In this document: piece after piece, positions 1 through 8,754 of the stretch
Layout of the letters: each line of letters starts with the position of its first letter
Position numbering within the stretch: the stretch's first letter is position 1
Assembly: GCA_016707885.1 (NCBI GenBank)
Contig: JADJGU010000001.1
Coordinates: 1,351,736-1,415,735 of the forward strand
Source of the DNA: Sphingomonadales bacterium
Lineage (GTDB): Bacteria; Pseudomonadota; Alphaproteobacteria; Sphingomonadales; Sphingomonadaceae
Reading direction: 5' to 3'
Length of the DNA stretch: 64,000 bases
Made by a program: the position numbers and the translations under genes
The notes under the pieces: generated by a model
Told to the model about the DNA's origin: nothing
The model's database searches: none
What the model saw: the letters and a program-made list of their open reading frames with translations, nothing else

Positions 1-801
1 GAGGCTTGTTGCGTCAAAAGGGTTCCCGCCGTTGCGCAGCGCGATCCTGCCCAGATGGTTGCGCTCGATGGCGCAGCCCACACCCGCCAGCGGTACCGCC
101 GCACCAATCGCCTCGCGCACCACCAATTGCTTGCCATGCGCTTCGGCAAATTCGTCGCAATAATGGCCGCTGATCCAGTTCGAGCGCGCAACGGGGATCG
201 CGATAACCGGCAATTGCACCGCGCACGCCTTTTCGATCAGGTAATCAAAGACGCGCAATTCGCGCGGATGCACCGAATCTTCGGCGTCGTGCAAAACGAT
301 TGCCTTGGCTTTCATCCCGGCCACCAGCTCGTCCGATAGCAAGGCGTGCCACAGCCGGTTGAGACAATCCGCTTTTGAAGTCGGGCCGGGCAGGTCGCAC
401 AGGACCAGCCGACATTGCGGATGCCCGCCGCAGCCGCGCATTATTGCCGCTGCTCCGCGCCGGTCATTGGGGTAGCAACCGACATAGATGCGATACTCGG
501 TCGTGCCCCTACTCCAGGCCTGCTGGCACTGACGCAGCATCGCCTCAATGACGCTTGATTCTTGCCAGGTCGCGATGAAAATCGCGATCAGACCGGGTGT
601 GCTGGGTGGCGGAAGATGGTTCGCGCGGACCGGTGGGGCAATCCGGTACCGGGCCAGCCATCGCCCGGCACGGTGCAGAACCCAGACAATGTCGACACAC
701 AGATCATCAATCGCGCCAATCAGAAAGAATATCGCACAGAACAGCAACAATTCATGCTGCCAATATTCCAATATTGTCCAGATAGCGGGGGCTGAAGCCA
801 T
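1..801 (-). CDS. N4-adsorption-protein-B-like glycosyltransferase (5' part only)
   Basis: Leftward reading frame of 267 codons starting at the ATG at 799-801 and still open at the left window edge, so the C-terminal part is missing. Near the N-terminus there is a hydrophobic segment (LLLFCAIFFLIGAIDD), then a family-2 glycosyltransferase start (GLIAIFIATWQESSVIEAML) and an acidic motif LHDAEDSVHP that fits the DxD nucleotide-sugar/metal site. This pattern matches the NrfB/N4 bacteriophage adsorption protein B family, inner-membrane glycosyltransferases linked to exopolysaccharide export and phage N4 receptor function. Export partners would lie left of the window. No strong Shine-Dalgarno is visible. 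The family call is from motifs only. Confidence 0.75.
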   Translation of the reverse strand, partial: MASAPAIWTILEYWQHELLLFCAIFFLIGAIDDLCVDIVWVLHRAGRWLARYRIAPPVRANHLPPPSTPGLIAIFIATWQESSVIEAMLRQCQQAWSRGTTEYRIYVGCYPNDRRGAAAIMRGCGGHPQCRLVLCDLPGPTSKADCLNRLWHALLSDELVAGMKAKAIVLHDAEDSVHPRELRVFDYLIEKACAVQLPVIAIPVARSNWISGHYCDEFAEAHGKQLVVREAIGAAVPLAGVGCAIERNHLGRIALRNGGNPFDATSL

Positions 802-861
802 ATGCTGGTTGCTGCCTGCTTGCGCGGCGATGCAGGTGGCGGAACTCGATTAAACGGGCAA

Positions 862-1299
862 TCAGCCCGGTTCGATGCGCTGCAACCTGTCGCGCGAGAT
901 GCCGATGACCATCGCCAACAATATCGGAAGCGACCAGAATGCGCCGAAACCATAATAGAGCATCTGGCGCACATCATCGGCGAACAGCACCGCGATGTGC
1001 GAAAAGACCGAAATCAGGTGAAACCCTGTTACCCAGATCGGCCAATAGCTTTTGCTTCGTAATGCCAGCCAGTAAAATCCGGCGAGAAGGATGAAGTCGA
1101 TGGTCATGACGGGAATGTGGGTTTGATTCCACGGTCCGAACTGCTCGCCGACCACCGAGGCGACGCTTGCTGTGATGATCATCAAGGCACCGATGCGACC
1201 CGACCTGCCCCCTGCCACCGCAGCAAAACCGCAGCACAAAAGCGCAAGTACCCAATAGAGGTTGATGACCAAAGCGTCGGGGAGAGTGAAAGCGGGCAT
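862..1299 (-). CDS. small integral membrane protein, unknown function
   Basis: 145 residues, very hydrophobic, with four to five predicted membrane segments (for example LVINLYWVLALLCCGFAAVA and IDFILLAGFYWLALRS) and short polar loops. No catalytic motif is recognised. It lies 60 bp upstream of the glycosyltransferase start on the same strand, so the two may be co-transcribed. The start at 1299 is the first ATG in the frame. I cannot assign a function. Confidence 0.6.
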   Translation of the reverse strand: MPAFTLPDALVINLYWVLALLCCGFAAVAGGRSGRIGALMIITASVASVVGEQFGPWNQTHIPVMTIDFILLAGFYWLALRSKSYWPIWVTGFHLISVFSHIAVLFADDVRQMLYYGFGAFWSLPILLAMVIGISRDRLQRIEPG

Positions 1300-1443
1300 G
1301 TCCTGTCATGACCATCGACCGTGGCAATATGCAAGCCGGGGTGGTGGCTTCGACCTGCATATCACCAATTCTTGCCAGAGAGACGCGCATCCGGCGGGTT
1401 GCGGCCCTGCGTGGGCGGCCGCTTTTATGTTCAGGGGTGCGGC

Positions 1444-1902
1444 TTAGCCGAGTGTCCGGAAAAAGCCGGAGATCAGGATCGTCAATGCGATTGCCGATGC
1501 CGTCGCCAGGACCGCAACCTGCAGGATGCGCAGGGTTCGCGAAGTTCCATCTAGGTCATTTTTCTTCCCTCCAACTGGCGGAAGGATAAGGAGCCGCTGA
1601 CCAAAAATGCCGTGGGCTTTTCCTTCCGCTTTGGAGCGATTCATGGCGCTATCGCCGCTATCGGCAAGATCTGCCGACTGACTAGGCAAATATTGCCCAA
1701 CCTCTGCACCGGCCAAGGCGCGCGCGGCGGCCCCCCGGCTGGGCGCCCCAAGAAGCTGCACCGCCATCGTGATATGATTGTCGACGGTAGAGGGTGAAAG
1801 GTCGAGCAAGCGCCCGATTTCTTTTGAAGTAAAGCCTTGGGCAACCAGACGCAGGCAGTCTTTCTGGCGATCGGTAAGCCGCTCGATTTTCTGCTCGTCC
1901 AT
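1444..1902 (-). CDS. LuxR-type HTH regulator with C-terminal membrane anchor
   Basis: 152 residues. The N-terminus is a GerE/LuxR helix-turn-helix (LTDRQKDCLRLVAQGFTSKE, then LLDLSPSTVDNHI, residues about 9-46) with no receiver or autoinducer domain before it. A polar linker follows, and the last 28 residues form a single hydrophobic helix (VAVLATASAIALTILISGFF, about 128-147). This layout suggests a DNA-binding protein tethered to the inner membrane. The ATG at 1902 puts the HTH directly at the N-terminus. An in-frame extension to 2319 would run across the start of nhaA and shows no domain, so I rejected it. It is divergent from nhaA, 123 bp apart. Confidence 0.75.
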   Translation of the reverse strand: MDEQKIERLTDRQKDCLRLVAQGFTSKEIGRLLDLSPSTVDNHITMAVQLLGAPSRGAAARALAGAEVGQYLPSQSADLADSGDSAMNRSKAEGKAHGIFGQRLLILPPVGGKKNDLDGTSRTLRILQVAVLATASAIALTILISGFFRTLG

Positions 1903-2025
1903 GCAGTGCGTGCCCTGCGAATAGTTAAACCCGATATGGGGTGAATAGTTGCATCGCCTAGTCTTGTGCAAGGTGAATAGCGGAAATGATTGCAGACAGT
2001 GTGCCGCTGGGTCTAATCGGTCGGT

Positions 2026-2979
2026 ATGACCGGCAATACACGATCGAGCGCTCGCAAACCTGCTTCTGCGCTGCGCGATTTCCTGGATAGTGAAGCAGCA
2101 GGCGGGATCATCTTGATGATCGTGGCTGCCCTGGCGATGGTAGTGGCCAATTCGCCTTGGGCAGAAAATTACTTCCATTTGATCCATGCCGTGACCGGAC
2201 CTGATCTGACACCAAAGCTGGGGCCGATGACGGTGCATCTGTGGATCAATGACGGGCTGATGGCAATTTTCTTCCTGCTGGTCGGGCTGGAGATCAAACG
2301 CGAATTTGTCGATGGGCATCTAGCTACCTGGGCGGACCGATTGTTACCAATGATCGCAGCGGCAGCGGGGATGGCACTGCCCGCCATGGTTTATCTTTAT
2401 GTCGCGGGTGGTGACCCGGTATTGCACCGTGGCTGGGCGATTCCCGCCGCCACCGACATAGCCTTTGCCATCGGAGTACTCGCGCTGCTGGGGAGCAGGG
2501 CACCGGCGTCGCTCAAGCTGTTCCTGACGACAGTGGCGATTGTCGACGATATGGGCGCGGTCGCCATTATCGCGCTGTTTTACACAGCCAGCCTGGACTT
2601 CGTGGCCCTCGCGGCAGCAGGCGCAATGTGGCTTGTGATGTTGGTCATGGGCAAGAAGGGAGTTCGCCCACTTTGGCCCTATTTGTTGCTCGCTGCCTTG
2701 CTCTGGTATGCAACCCTGCTGTCGGGCGTCCACGCAACCATCGCAGGCGTGCTCGCGGCATTTGCCATTCCGTTGCGGCGGACGGTTGGCGCGCCCGATG
2801 CCGAGGATTCATTGCTGCACCGGCTGGAGCATGCTTTGGCGAAACCGGTCGCCTTCGTCATTGTCCCGCTGTTCGGCTTTGCCAATGCAGGCGTCTCGCT
2901 CGAAGGGGTGGGTGCTGATGCGTTACTGTCACCGCTGCCGCTTGGCATTGCACTTGGGCTGTTCGTCGGCAAGCAGCTA
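2026..2979 (+). pseudogene. nhaA: Na+/H+ antiporter NhaA, C-terminally truncated
   Basis: Typical NhaA from residue 1 to about 318: LWINDGLMAIFFLLVGLEIK, then PAATDIAFAIGVLALLG and VAIVDDMGAVAIIALFY with the paired aspartates (VDD) used for ion binding, then VIVPLFGFANAGV. Homology stops at LFVGKQL (about 2961-2979). A complete NhaA continues about 70-80 residues with the last helices (GFTMSLFI region), absent here. The frame runs on to 3252 only because it is open antisense to rpmG. Either a deletion joined nhaA to the rpmG 3' flank or the assembly is collapsed here. As written, function is doubtful. Confidence 0.8.
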
Positions 2980-3003
2980 GTGGACCTAAGGCCCTGGCAG
3001 CAC

Positions 3004-3171
3004 TTACTTGATCTTGGCTTCTTTGAACTCGACATGCTTGCGCACGACGGGATCATATTTGCGGAAAGACATCTTTTCCGTCTGATTCCGGGGGTTTTTC
3101 TTGGTTACATAGAAGAAGCCGGTGTCAGCGCTGCTGACGAGACGGATTTTGATCGTGGCTGGCTTCGCCAT
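3004..3171 (-). CDS. rpmG: 50S ribosomal protein L33
   Basis: 55-residue protein beginning MAKPATIKIRLVSSADTGFF and ending KHVEFKEAKIK, with the basic YVTKKNPRNQTEKMSFRKYD core. Length and sequence are those of bacterial L33, a component of the large ribosomal subunit. The zinc-ribbon cysteines are absent, as in C- forms. Too short for many gene finders and hidden under the read-through frame of nhaA. Its stop lies only 24 bp from the point where nhaA homology ends, so its normal 3' flank appears to be missing. Confidence 0.93.
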   Translation of the reverse strand: MAKPATIKIRLVSSADTGFFYVTKKNPRNQTEKMSFRKYDPVVRKHVEFKEAKIK

Positions 3172-3354
3172 GGCCTGTTCCTTCGGTTCAATAAGCTAAA
3201 ACAAAAAGCGGGCCGCTTTGCGCCGCCCGTCACCGGCGCGCAATTGCGATGATTGCCCGCAAAAGTCAAGTCTGGATGTAATGATGGTCCTGTTAACCAA
3301 AGGGTAACCATAAAGGCGCATGACCGGATCGGGCAAATTCGGGGGCAAACCGGC

Positions 3355-3687
3355 ATGAAATATGATCATGACCAATTGTTGATGGTACGGGTAGAGCTCA
3401 GCGAACTTATCGAAACGCTTGCGATGACGGCCTATGATGCCAATCCGTTGCAATTTCTGATGCGGCTGGAACAAATTCGCGAGACGTCGGCGCGCCACGG
3501 TCTGACGGCGATTTCTGAAATTTCCGCCACTTTCGAAGCCGCGTTGCAGCGCTTTGGCGCGCAGGGCAGCAGGGCGGTGACAGACAGCTTTCTTGGCATC
3601 ATGTCTGACGCAATCGGCGTTGCGCATCTGCACCCAGCGGCATCTGAAGCATTGCTCGCCTCTGTAGCCATTCGCCTTGGCGGCTGA
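3355..3687 (+). CDS. conserved helical protein, unknown function
   Basis: 110 residues from the ATG at 3355 (MKYDHDQLLMVRVELSELIE). An upstream in-frame start at 3253 adds a segment with no recognisable character. The sequence is amphipathic-helical, with a run RLEQIRETSARHGLTAISEI reminiscent of helical-bundle proteins, but no histidine phosphotransfer or other motif is clear. It is followed 31 bp later by the GDT1-family gene on the same strand. Function unknown. Confidence 0.5.
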   Translation: MKYDHDQLLMVRVELSELIETLAMTAYDANPLQFLMRLEQIRETSARHGLTAISEISATFEAALQRFGAQGSRAVTDSFLGIMSDAIGVAHLHPAASEALLASVAIRLGG

Positions 3688-3718
3688 CACGCACCATTTG
3701 CTCGACTAGGCAGGTCCG

Positions 3719-4285
3719 ATGGACAGCCTTATTGCATCCTTTCTGACACTGATTCTCACCGAAACGGGGGATCGAACGCAGCTGCTTGCCGCAGCGCTGG
3801 CAATCCGCTTTGCCAGCAACCGGCCGGTTATCCTTGGCCTCGCAGCGGCTAGCCTGATCAATTGCCTGATTTCGGGGTATGCGGGATCGTTCATCGACCA
3901 ATGGGTCAGTCAGGATCCGGTGCGGCTTTTCAATGGTCTGGCCTATGTGCTTGCAGGCGGGGCTATGCTGGCGTGGCGACGACCGGTTGATCTGCTCGAA
4001 GGCTGGAAAACCGGCCACTTCCTGACAGCCTTTCTCGGTATCTTCATCCTACAGTTCGGCGACAAGGGCCAATTCGTCATCGGCGCGAATGCGGCAAGGG
4101 CCGACCATTGGCTGTTTCCCGCTATTGGGGGATGGTTGGGCACCTTGGTAGCGGTCATCCCTGCCATTCTTTTGAAAGAGCGTTTGGCCAAAATTCTGCC
4201 CATCGCAAAAATCCGGATCGGTGGCGGTTTGGCGCTGTGCGTATTGGGGCTGATTCATGCCTTGAAGGCTTGGCACATCATCTGA
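3719..4285 (+). CDS. UPF0016/GDT1 (TMEM165) family cation transporter
   Basis: 188 residues with about six hydrophobic segments in two homologous halves. Each half has the family signature E/Q-x-G-D-(K/R): TETGDRTQLLAAALA near residue 14 and LQFGDKGQFVIGANA near residue 112. Members of this family (bacterial MneA, yeast Gdt1, human TMEM165) move Mn2+ or Ca2+, probably by exchange with H+; Mn2+ efflux is the likely role here. Acts in the inner membrane. The second motif has GQ after GDK rather than the usual (T/S)Q, a modest deviation. Confidence 0.85.
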   Translation: MDSLIASFLTLILTETGDRTQLLAAALAIRFASNRPVILGLAAASLINCLISGYAGSFIDQWVSQDPVRLFNGLAYVLAGGAMLAWRRPVDLLEGWKTGHFLTAFLGIFILQFGDKGQFVIGANAARADHWLFPAIGGWLGTLVAVIPAILLKERLAKILPIAKIRIGGGLALCVLGLIHALKAWHII

Positions 4286-4346
4286 TCACTTGCGCTAAGG
4301 GCAAATTGCCGACACCGTGGCTTTTCTAATCAGGAGTGGAGGCCCG

Positions 4347-5480
4347 ATGTCAATTTCTATGCGACCCTATACCGTTTCAATCGATCAAAGCGCGCTTGAT
4401 GACCTGCAGGCGCGGCTGGCGCTGACGCGGTTGCCCGAAAAGGAAACCGTCGATGATTGGGATCAGGGCCTGCCGTTGGCCTATGCCAAGGAACTGCTCG
4501 ATTACTGGCGCAGCAGCTATGACTGGCGGCGGTGCGAGGCGGAACTCAACCGCTGGCCGCATTTCAAGGCCGAAATCGACGGGCTCGACATTCACTTCAT
4601 TCATATCAAAAGCAGCCGCGCCGATGCGCGCCCGATGATCATGACGCATGGCTGGCCGGGATCGGTGTTGGAATTTGCCAATGTGATCGAGGCGCTGACC
4701 GAGCCTTCGGATGCCAGCCAGCCTGCCTTCCATCTCGTCCTCCCGTCGCTCCCTGGTTACGGCTTTTCGGGACGGCCCGAGAAGGCGGGCTGGTCGGTCG
4801 AGAAGATTGCCGAAGCCTGGGACGTGCTGATGCGCGGGCTCGGCTATGACCGCTATTTTGCGCAGGGCGGCGATTGGGGGGCGATGGTGACCTCGGCGAT
4901 TGGCGCGCAGAACAAGGGCGGGTGCGCGGCGATCCATGTCAACATGGCGGTTGCGACCCCGCCGCCCGAAGTGCTGGCAAGCCCGACCCCGTTCGAGGCG
5001 CAATCGCTGATGCGGGCAGGCTGGTATCAGGAAAAGGACAGCGGCTATTCAAAGATCCAAAGCACACGCCCGCAGACTTTGGGCTATGCGCTGACCGATT
5101 CGCCCGTCGGCCAGATGTGCTGGATTATCGAGAAATTCCACGGCTGGTCCGATTGCGACGGGCATCCCGAAAAGGTCTTCACCCGCGATCATCTGCTCGA
5201 CAATGTCATGCTCTATTGGCTGAATGCGACTGCGGCCTCATCGGCGCGGCTGTATTGGCACAGCTTTGCTGCGGGCAATCTCGCAGAGGTGCAGGTGCCG
5301 ACCGGCATCAGCGCCTTCCCCAAGGAACTGTTCCGTCCGTCGCGCCGCTGGGCAGAGACGCGCTACAAGAATATCGTCTATTGGAATGAACTGGAAAAGG
5401 GCGGGCACTTCGCCGCGATGGAGCGGCCGGAGCTGTTCATAGCCGAAGTCCGCAATTGCTTTGGGGCAATGAGCCTCTAA
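4347..5480 (+). CDS. epoxide hydrolase (alpha/beta-hydrolase, EHN-type)
   Basis: 377 residues from the ATG at 4347, which has GGAGG six bases upstream. N-terminal epoxide hydrolase domain (residues about 5-112), oxyanion motif HGWPG at 101-105, nucleophile Asp176 in GGDWGAMV, and a C-terminal catalytic His354 in GGHFAAMERPE. These enzymes open epoxides to vicinal diols through an alkyl-enzyme intermediate on the Asp; cytosolic. The OppB-type permease starts 9 bp after the stop, so the gene may be co-transcribed with the transporter. The natural substrate is unknown. Confidence 0.9.
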   Translation: MSISMRPYTVSIDQSALDDLQARLALTRLPEKETVDDWDQGLPLAYAKELLDYWRSSYDWRRCEAELNRWPHFKAEIDGLDIHFIHIKSSRADARPMIMTHGWPGSVLEFANVIEALTEPSDASQPAFHLVLPSLPGYGFSGRPEKAGWSVEKIAEAWDVLMRGLGYDRYFAQGGDWGAMVTSAIGAQNKGGCAAIHVNMAVATPPPEVLASPTPFEAQSLMRAGWYQEKDSGYSKIQSTRPQTLGYALTDSPVGQMCWIIEKFHGWSDCDGHPEKVFTRDHLLDNVMLYWLNATAASSARLYWHSFAAGNLAEVQVPTGISAFPKELFRPSRRWAETRYKNIVYWNELEKGGHFAAMERPELFIAEVRNCFGAMSL

Positions 5481-5489
5481 ACGTCACGC

Positions 5490-6410
5490 ATGGGCAGATT
5501 GATTGCACGGCGGCTGTTGACGGCGATACCGACGCTGCTCGCGATCATTGTGTTGTCCTTCATCCTGATGCGCGTGGCACCGGGCGGGCCCTTTGATGGT
5601 GAGCGGCCCTTGGCCCCCGAAGTGCGCGCTGCGTTGGAGGCCACCTATGGCCTCGACAAGTCGCTGCCCGAACAGGTCTGGATGTATCTGGGCCGCCTGG
5701 CGCAGGGTGATTTTGGGCCGAGCATGGTCTATCGCGATTTCACGGTCAGCGGGCTGATCGCAGAGGCATTGCCTGTGTCGTTGCTGATCGGTGGTTGCGC
5801 GTTGGTGCTGGCGAGCGCGCTTGGCATTTCGGCAGGGCTATGGGCGGCGTTGCGGGCGGGTAAGTGGCAGGATGAGGCGCTGATGCTTGGGGCAACGCTG
5901 CTGACCGCGCTACCGACTTTTGTCACCGGGCCATTGCTTGCGCTTATTTTCGGCCTGTGGCTCGGTTGGCTACCGGTTTCCGGGCAGAATGAGGGCTGGA
6001 ACTGGCTGGTTCTGCCCGTGGTTGCGCTCGCCTTGCCGGTGACTGGGGCGGTCGCAAAACTCGCACGCGCCGGACTGGCGGGCGAACTCGGTGCCGATCA
6101 TATCCGTGCGGCGCGGGCAAGGGGGATTGCCCCGCTGACCATCTTGCGCCGCCATGCCTTGCGTCCCGCACTGGTGCCGGTGGCAAGCTATCTTGGCCCT
6201 GCAGCAGCGGCGTTGCTGACAGGGGCAGTGGTGATAGAAACCGTGTTCGGCCTCCCCGGCCTCGGCCGCTATTTCGTGCAGGGCGCGTTGAACCGTGACT
6301 ATCCACTCGTGCTCGGCGTAGTGACGCTCTATGCAGCGCTGATCATCCTCTTCAACCTGTTCGCCGATCTCATCTACGGCTGGCTCGATCCCCGGATGCG
6401 CGAAGGATGA
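5490..6410 (+). CDS. ABC transporter permease, OppB/DppB type
   Basis: 306 residues. N-terminal helix RRLLTAIPTLLAIIVLSFIL followed by the family region VAPGGPFDGERPLAPEVRAA, about six membrane segments, and an EAA-like loop (ELGADHIRAARARGIAPL) that contacts the ATPase. It forms the inner-membrane channel with the OppC-type partner. The stop overlaps the next start (ATGA at 6407-6410), indicating translational coupling. The transported compound is probably a peptide or similar small molecule. Confidence 0.9.
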   Translation: MGRLIARRLLTAIPTLLAIIVLSFILMRVAPGGPFDGERPLAPEVRAALEATYGLDKSLPEQVWMYLGRLAQGDFGPSMVYRDFTVSGLIAEALPVSLLIGGCALVLASALGISAGLWAALRAGKWQDEALMLGATLLTALPTFVTGPLLALIFGLWLGWLPVSGQNEGWNWLVLPVVALALPVTGAVAKLARAGLAGELGADHIRAARARGIAPLTILRRHALRPALVPVASYLGPAAAALLTGAVVIETVFGLPGLGRYFVQGALNRDYPLVLGVVTLYAALIILFNLFADLIYGWLDPRMREG

Positions 6411-7198
6411 AGCCAGCGCTCATAATCGTTGCGCTGATTGCGCTCGCCGCGTTGCTGGTCCCGCCGCTGCTGCCATATGACCATATAGCGATCGACTGGG
6501 ATAGCGTGCGGGTTGGGTTGTTCGCCGACGGCCATCTGCTGGGCACCGATGATCTGGGGCGCGACCGGCTGGCGCGGTTGCTGGTGGGGACGCGGGTGAC
6601 CTTGTCGGTGGCGCTGGCAGCGGCGATGGTCGCGTTGGTGATCGGCGTGGCCTGGGGTGCCATTGCCGGTTGGGTCGGCGGGCGCACCGACGAGCTGATG
6701 ATGCGCATCGTCGACGGGCTTTATGCGCTGCCCTTCATGTTCGTCGTCATCCTGCTGATGGTGGTGTTCGGTCGTTCGATTTTGCTCGTGTTCCTTGGCA
6801 TCGGTTTTGTTGAATGGCTGACCATGGCGCGCGTGGTGCGCGGGCAAGTAATTGCACTCAAGCAGCGACCCTTCATCCTTGCTGCTGAGGCAGCAGGTTC
6901 GCCTGCCCGCGCGACGCTTCTGCGACACATATTGCCCAATGTAGCGGGGGTGGCCGTCGCTTACCTGATGCTCACCGTGCCGCATGTGGTGATGATCGAG
7001 AGTTTCCTGTCCTTCCTCGGCCTGGGCGTACAGGAGCCGCTCACCTCGCTGGGCATACTCGTCAACGAAGGCGCGGAAGAAATGGACATGAACCCGGCGG
7101 CGCTGTTGTTGCCCGGCGGTGTCCTCGTCATGCTGATAGCCTGCCTGACGATAGCCGGTGAGCGTTTCCGCGACCGGCTGGCGGATGCTGCGAAATGA
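6407..7198 (+). CDS. ABC transporter permease, OppC/DppC type
   Basis: 263 residues, second permease of the transporter. Characteristic OppC region: LLGTDDLGRDRLARLLVGTR (residues about 45-64), then membrane helices and the coupling loop with AAEAAGSPARATLLRHILPN. Ends with the SFLGLGVQEPLTSLG motif typical of OppC. It starts inside the upstream permease stop and its own stop overlaps the ATPase start (ATGA at 7195-7198), so the three proteins are produced together. Confidence 0.9.
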   Translation: MKPALIIVALIALAALLVPPLLPYDHIAIDWDSVRVGLFADGHLLGTDDLGRDRLARLLVGTRVTLSVALAAAMVALVIGVAWGAIAGWVGGRTDELMMRIVDGLYALPFMFVVILLMVVFGRSILLVFLGIGFVEWLTMARVVRGQVIALKQRPFILAAEAAGSPARATLLRHILPNVAGVAVAYLMLTVPHVVMIESFLSFLGLGVQEPLTSLGILVNEGAEEMDMNPAALLLPGGVLVMLIACLTIAGERFRDRLADAAK

Positions 7199-8739
7199 AC
7201 GAAGGTTATGTCGTCCGGAACTTGCGCGTTTGCGTTAGGGATCATGTCATTGTCGAGGACATCAGTTTTACCCTCTCCCCCGGCGAGATCGTAGCACTGG
7301 CAGGGGCTTCGGGCGCGGGCAAGAGCATGAGTGCGATGACGCCCTTTGGCCTCAGCGCCGGGGTCGCAAGCGGCTCGGCAATACTCGACGGGATCGAACT
7401 GGTCGGCCTGCCCGAACGCCAATTGAGCCGGGTGCGCGCGGAAAACATCGGCTTTGTTTTCCAGCAACCGCTGACCGCGCTTACCCCGCACCGCACCGTG
7501 CGGCAGCATTTGCAGGAAGCGGCGATGCAGGCTGGTGGTAGCAAGCCCGACAAGACGGCGATGGTCGCGATGCTCGACTCGGTTGGCTTGTCGCGCCCCG
7601 AGGAACGGCTGGCGCAATATCCGCACCGGCTTTCGGGCGGCGAACGGCAGCGCGTGCTGATCGCAGCGGCACTGGCGCATGGCCCGCGTTACCTGATCGC
7701 CGATGAGCCGGTGAGCGCGCTTGACGCCGCGTTGCGTGGCGAGATTATGGCGCTGCTCGTCCGGCTGTGCCGCGAACGAGGCATGGCGATGCTGCTGGTC
7801 AGTCATGATCTGGCGGGAATCGAGCATCACGCCGACCGGTTGTTGCTGCTTGAACAGGGCAAGGTTGCAGAATCGGGAACGGCGCGGCAGATCGCAACCT
7901 CCCCCGCGACCGATTATGGTAAGCGTCTGATGGCCGCGACCCCGCGCCTATCCGAGCGGCTACCGCCTCTGCCTGAAATGGGTGAAACGTTGCTGGAAGC
8001 GGAAAATGTGCATGTCCATTTCCCCAAACCCGGCTGGGGGAGGGGACGGATAGATGCGGTGGTCGACGCCAGCCTGACGCTGGCGAAGGGCGAAACGCTG
8101 GCACTCGTCGGCGGATCGGGCTCGGGCAAATCGACGCTGGGCCGCGCGATTGCGGGGTTGGGGTCGATGGCGTCGGGTCTCATAAGCTGGCAGGGTGAAG
8201 CACTCCCGCTGCGCCAGCGCCGCAGCGCGGAGCATCGCCGTCTGATCCAGCCCGTGTTTCAGGACCCGCTCGCCAGTCTCGATCCGCGTTGGAGTGTGGC
8301 GGATATCATCGCCGAGCCGCTGCGCTGGCTCGTCCCAGAAGCCGAACGAGATGACCGCGCTGCAGACCTGCTCGAAGAAGTCGGCCTGCCGCGCGACTTT
8401 GCAACGCGCAAACCTGCTTCACTTTCTGGCGGACAAGCCCAGCGCGTGGCGATTGCTCGGGCGCTCTCCGCTAACCCCGAAATGCTACTGCTCGATGAGG
8501 CGACCTCGGCACTTGACCCACTGGTTGCCGATGGTGTGGTGGCGCTGTTTGGCAGGCTGCAGCGCGAACGCGGTCTGTCGTTGCTGTTCATCACCCACGA
8601 CCTCGCCCTTGCCCGCCGCGCCGCGCACCGGATTGCTGTGATGGAGGCGGGGCGGATAGTGGAATGCGCGCCGCGGGAGGAACTGTTTGCTAACCCGCAG
8701 GCGGACGCGACCAAAAGGCTGATCGCGGCGAGCGGTTAG
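7195..8739 (+). CDS. fused oligopeptide-type ABC ATPase (OppD-OppF/YejF-like)
   Basis: 514 residues carrying two complete nucleotide-binding domains in one chain. Domain 1 has Walker A GASGAGKS (about residue 39), signature LSGGERQRV and Walker B YLIADEPVSALD. Domain 2 has GGSGSGKS, LSGGQAQRVAIARAL and LLLDEATSALDP. The double ATPase powers import with the two upstream permeases. No periplasmic binding-protein gene lies beside the operon. Fusion of OppD and OppF is known in YejF-type systems. Confidence 0.9.
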   Translation: MNEGYVVRNLRVCVRDHVIVEDISFTLSPGEIVALAGASGAGKSMSAMTPFGLSAGVASGSAILDGIELVGLPERQLSRVRAENIGFVFQQPLTALTPHRTVRQHLQEAAMQAGGSKPDKTAMVAMLDSVGLSRPEERLAQYPHRLSGGERQRVLIAAALAHGPRYLIADEPVSALDAALRGEIMALLVRLCRERGMAMLLVSHDLAGIEHHADRLLLLEQGKVAESGTARQIATSPATDYGKRLMAATPRLSERLPPLPEMGETLLEAENVHVHFPKPGWGRGRIDAVVDASLTLAKGETLALVGGSGSGKSTLGRAIAGLGSMASGLISWQGEALPLRQRRSAEHRRLIQPVFQDPLASLDPRWSVADIIAEPLRWLVPEAERDDRAADLLEEVGLPRDFATRKPASLSGGQAQRVAIARALSANPEMLLLDEATSALDPLVADGVVALFGRLQRERGLSLLFITHDLALARRAAHRIAVMEAGRIVECAPREELFANPQADATKRLIAASG

Positions 8740-8754
8740 CTATGTTCAAGATTC

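Noticed and set aside
1903..2319. N-terminal extension of the LuxR-type protein
   Set aside because: It would run through the start of nhaA on the other strand and has no domain character; the ATG at 1902 gives a normal HTH start.
2980..3252. Continuation of the nhaA frame as the NhaA C-terminus
   Set aside because: The sequence shows no NhaA motifs and is the exact antisense of rpmG; it is open only by chance.
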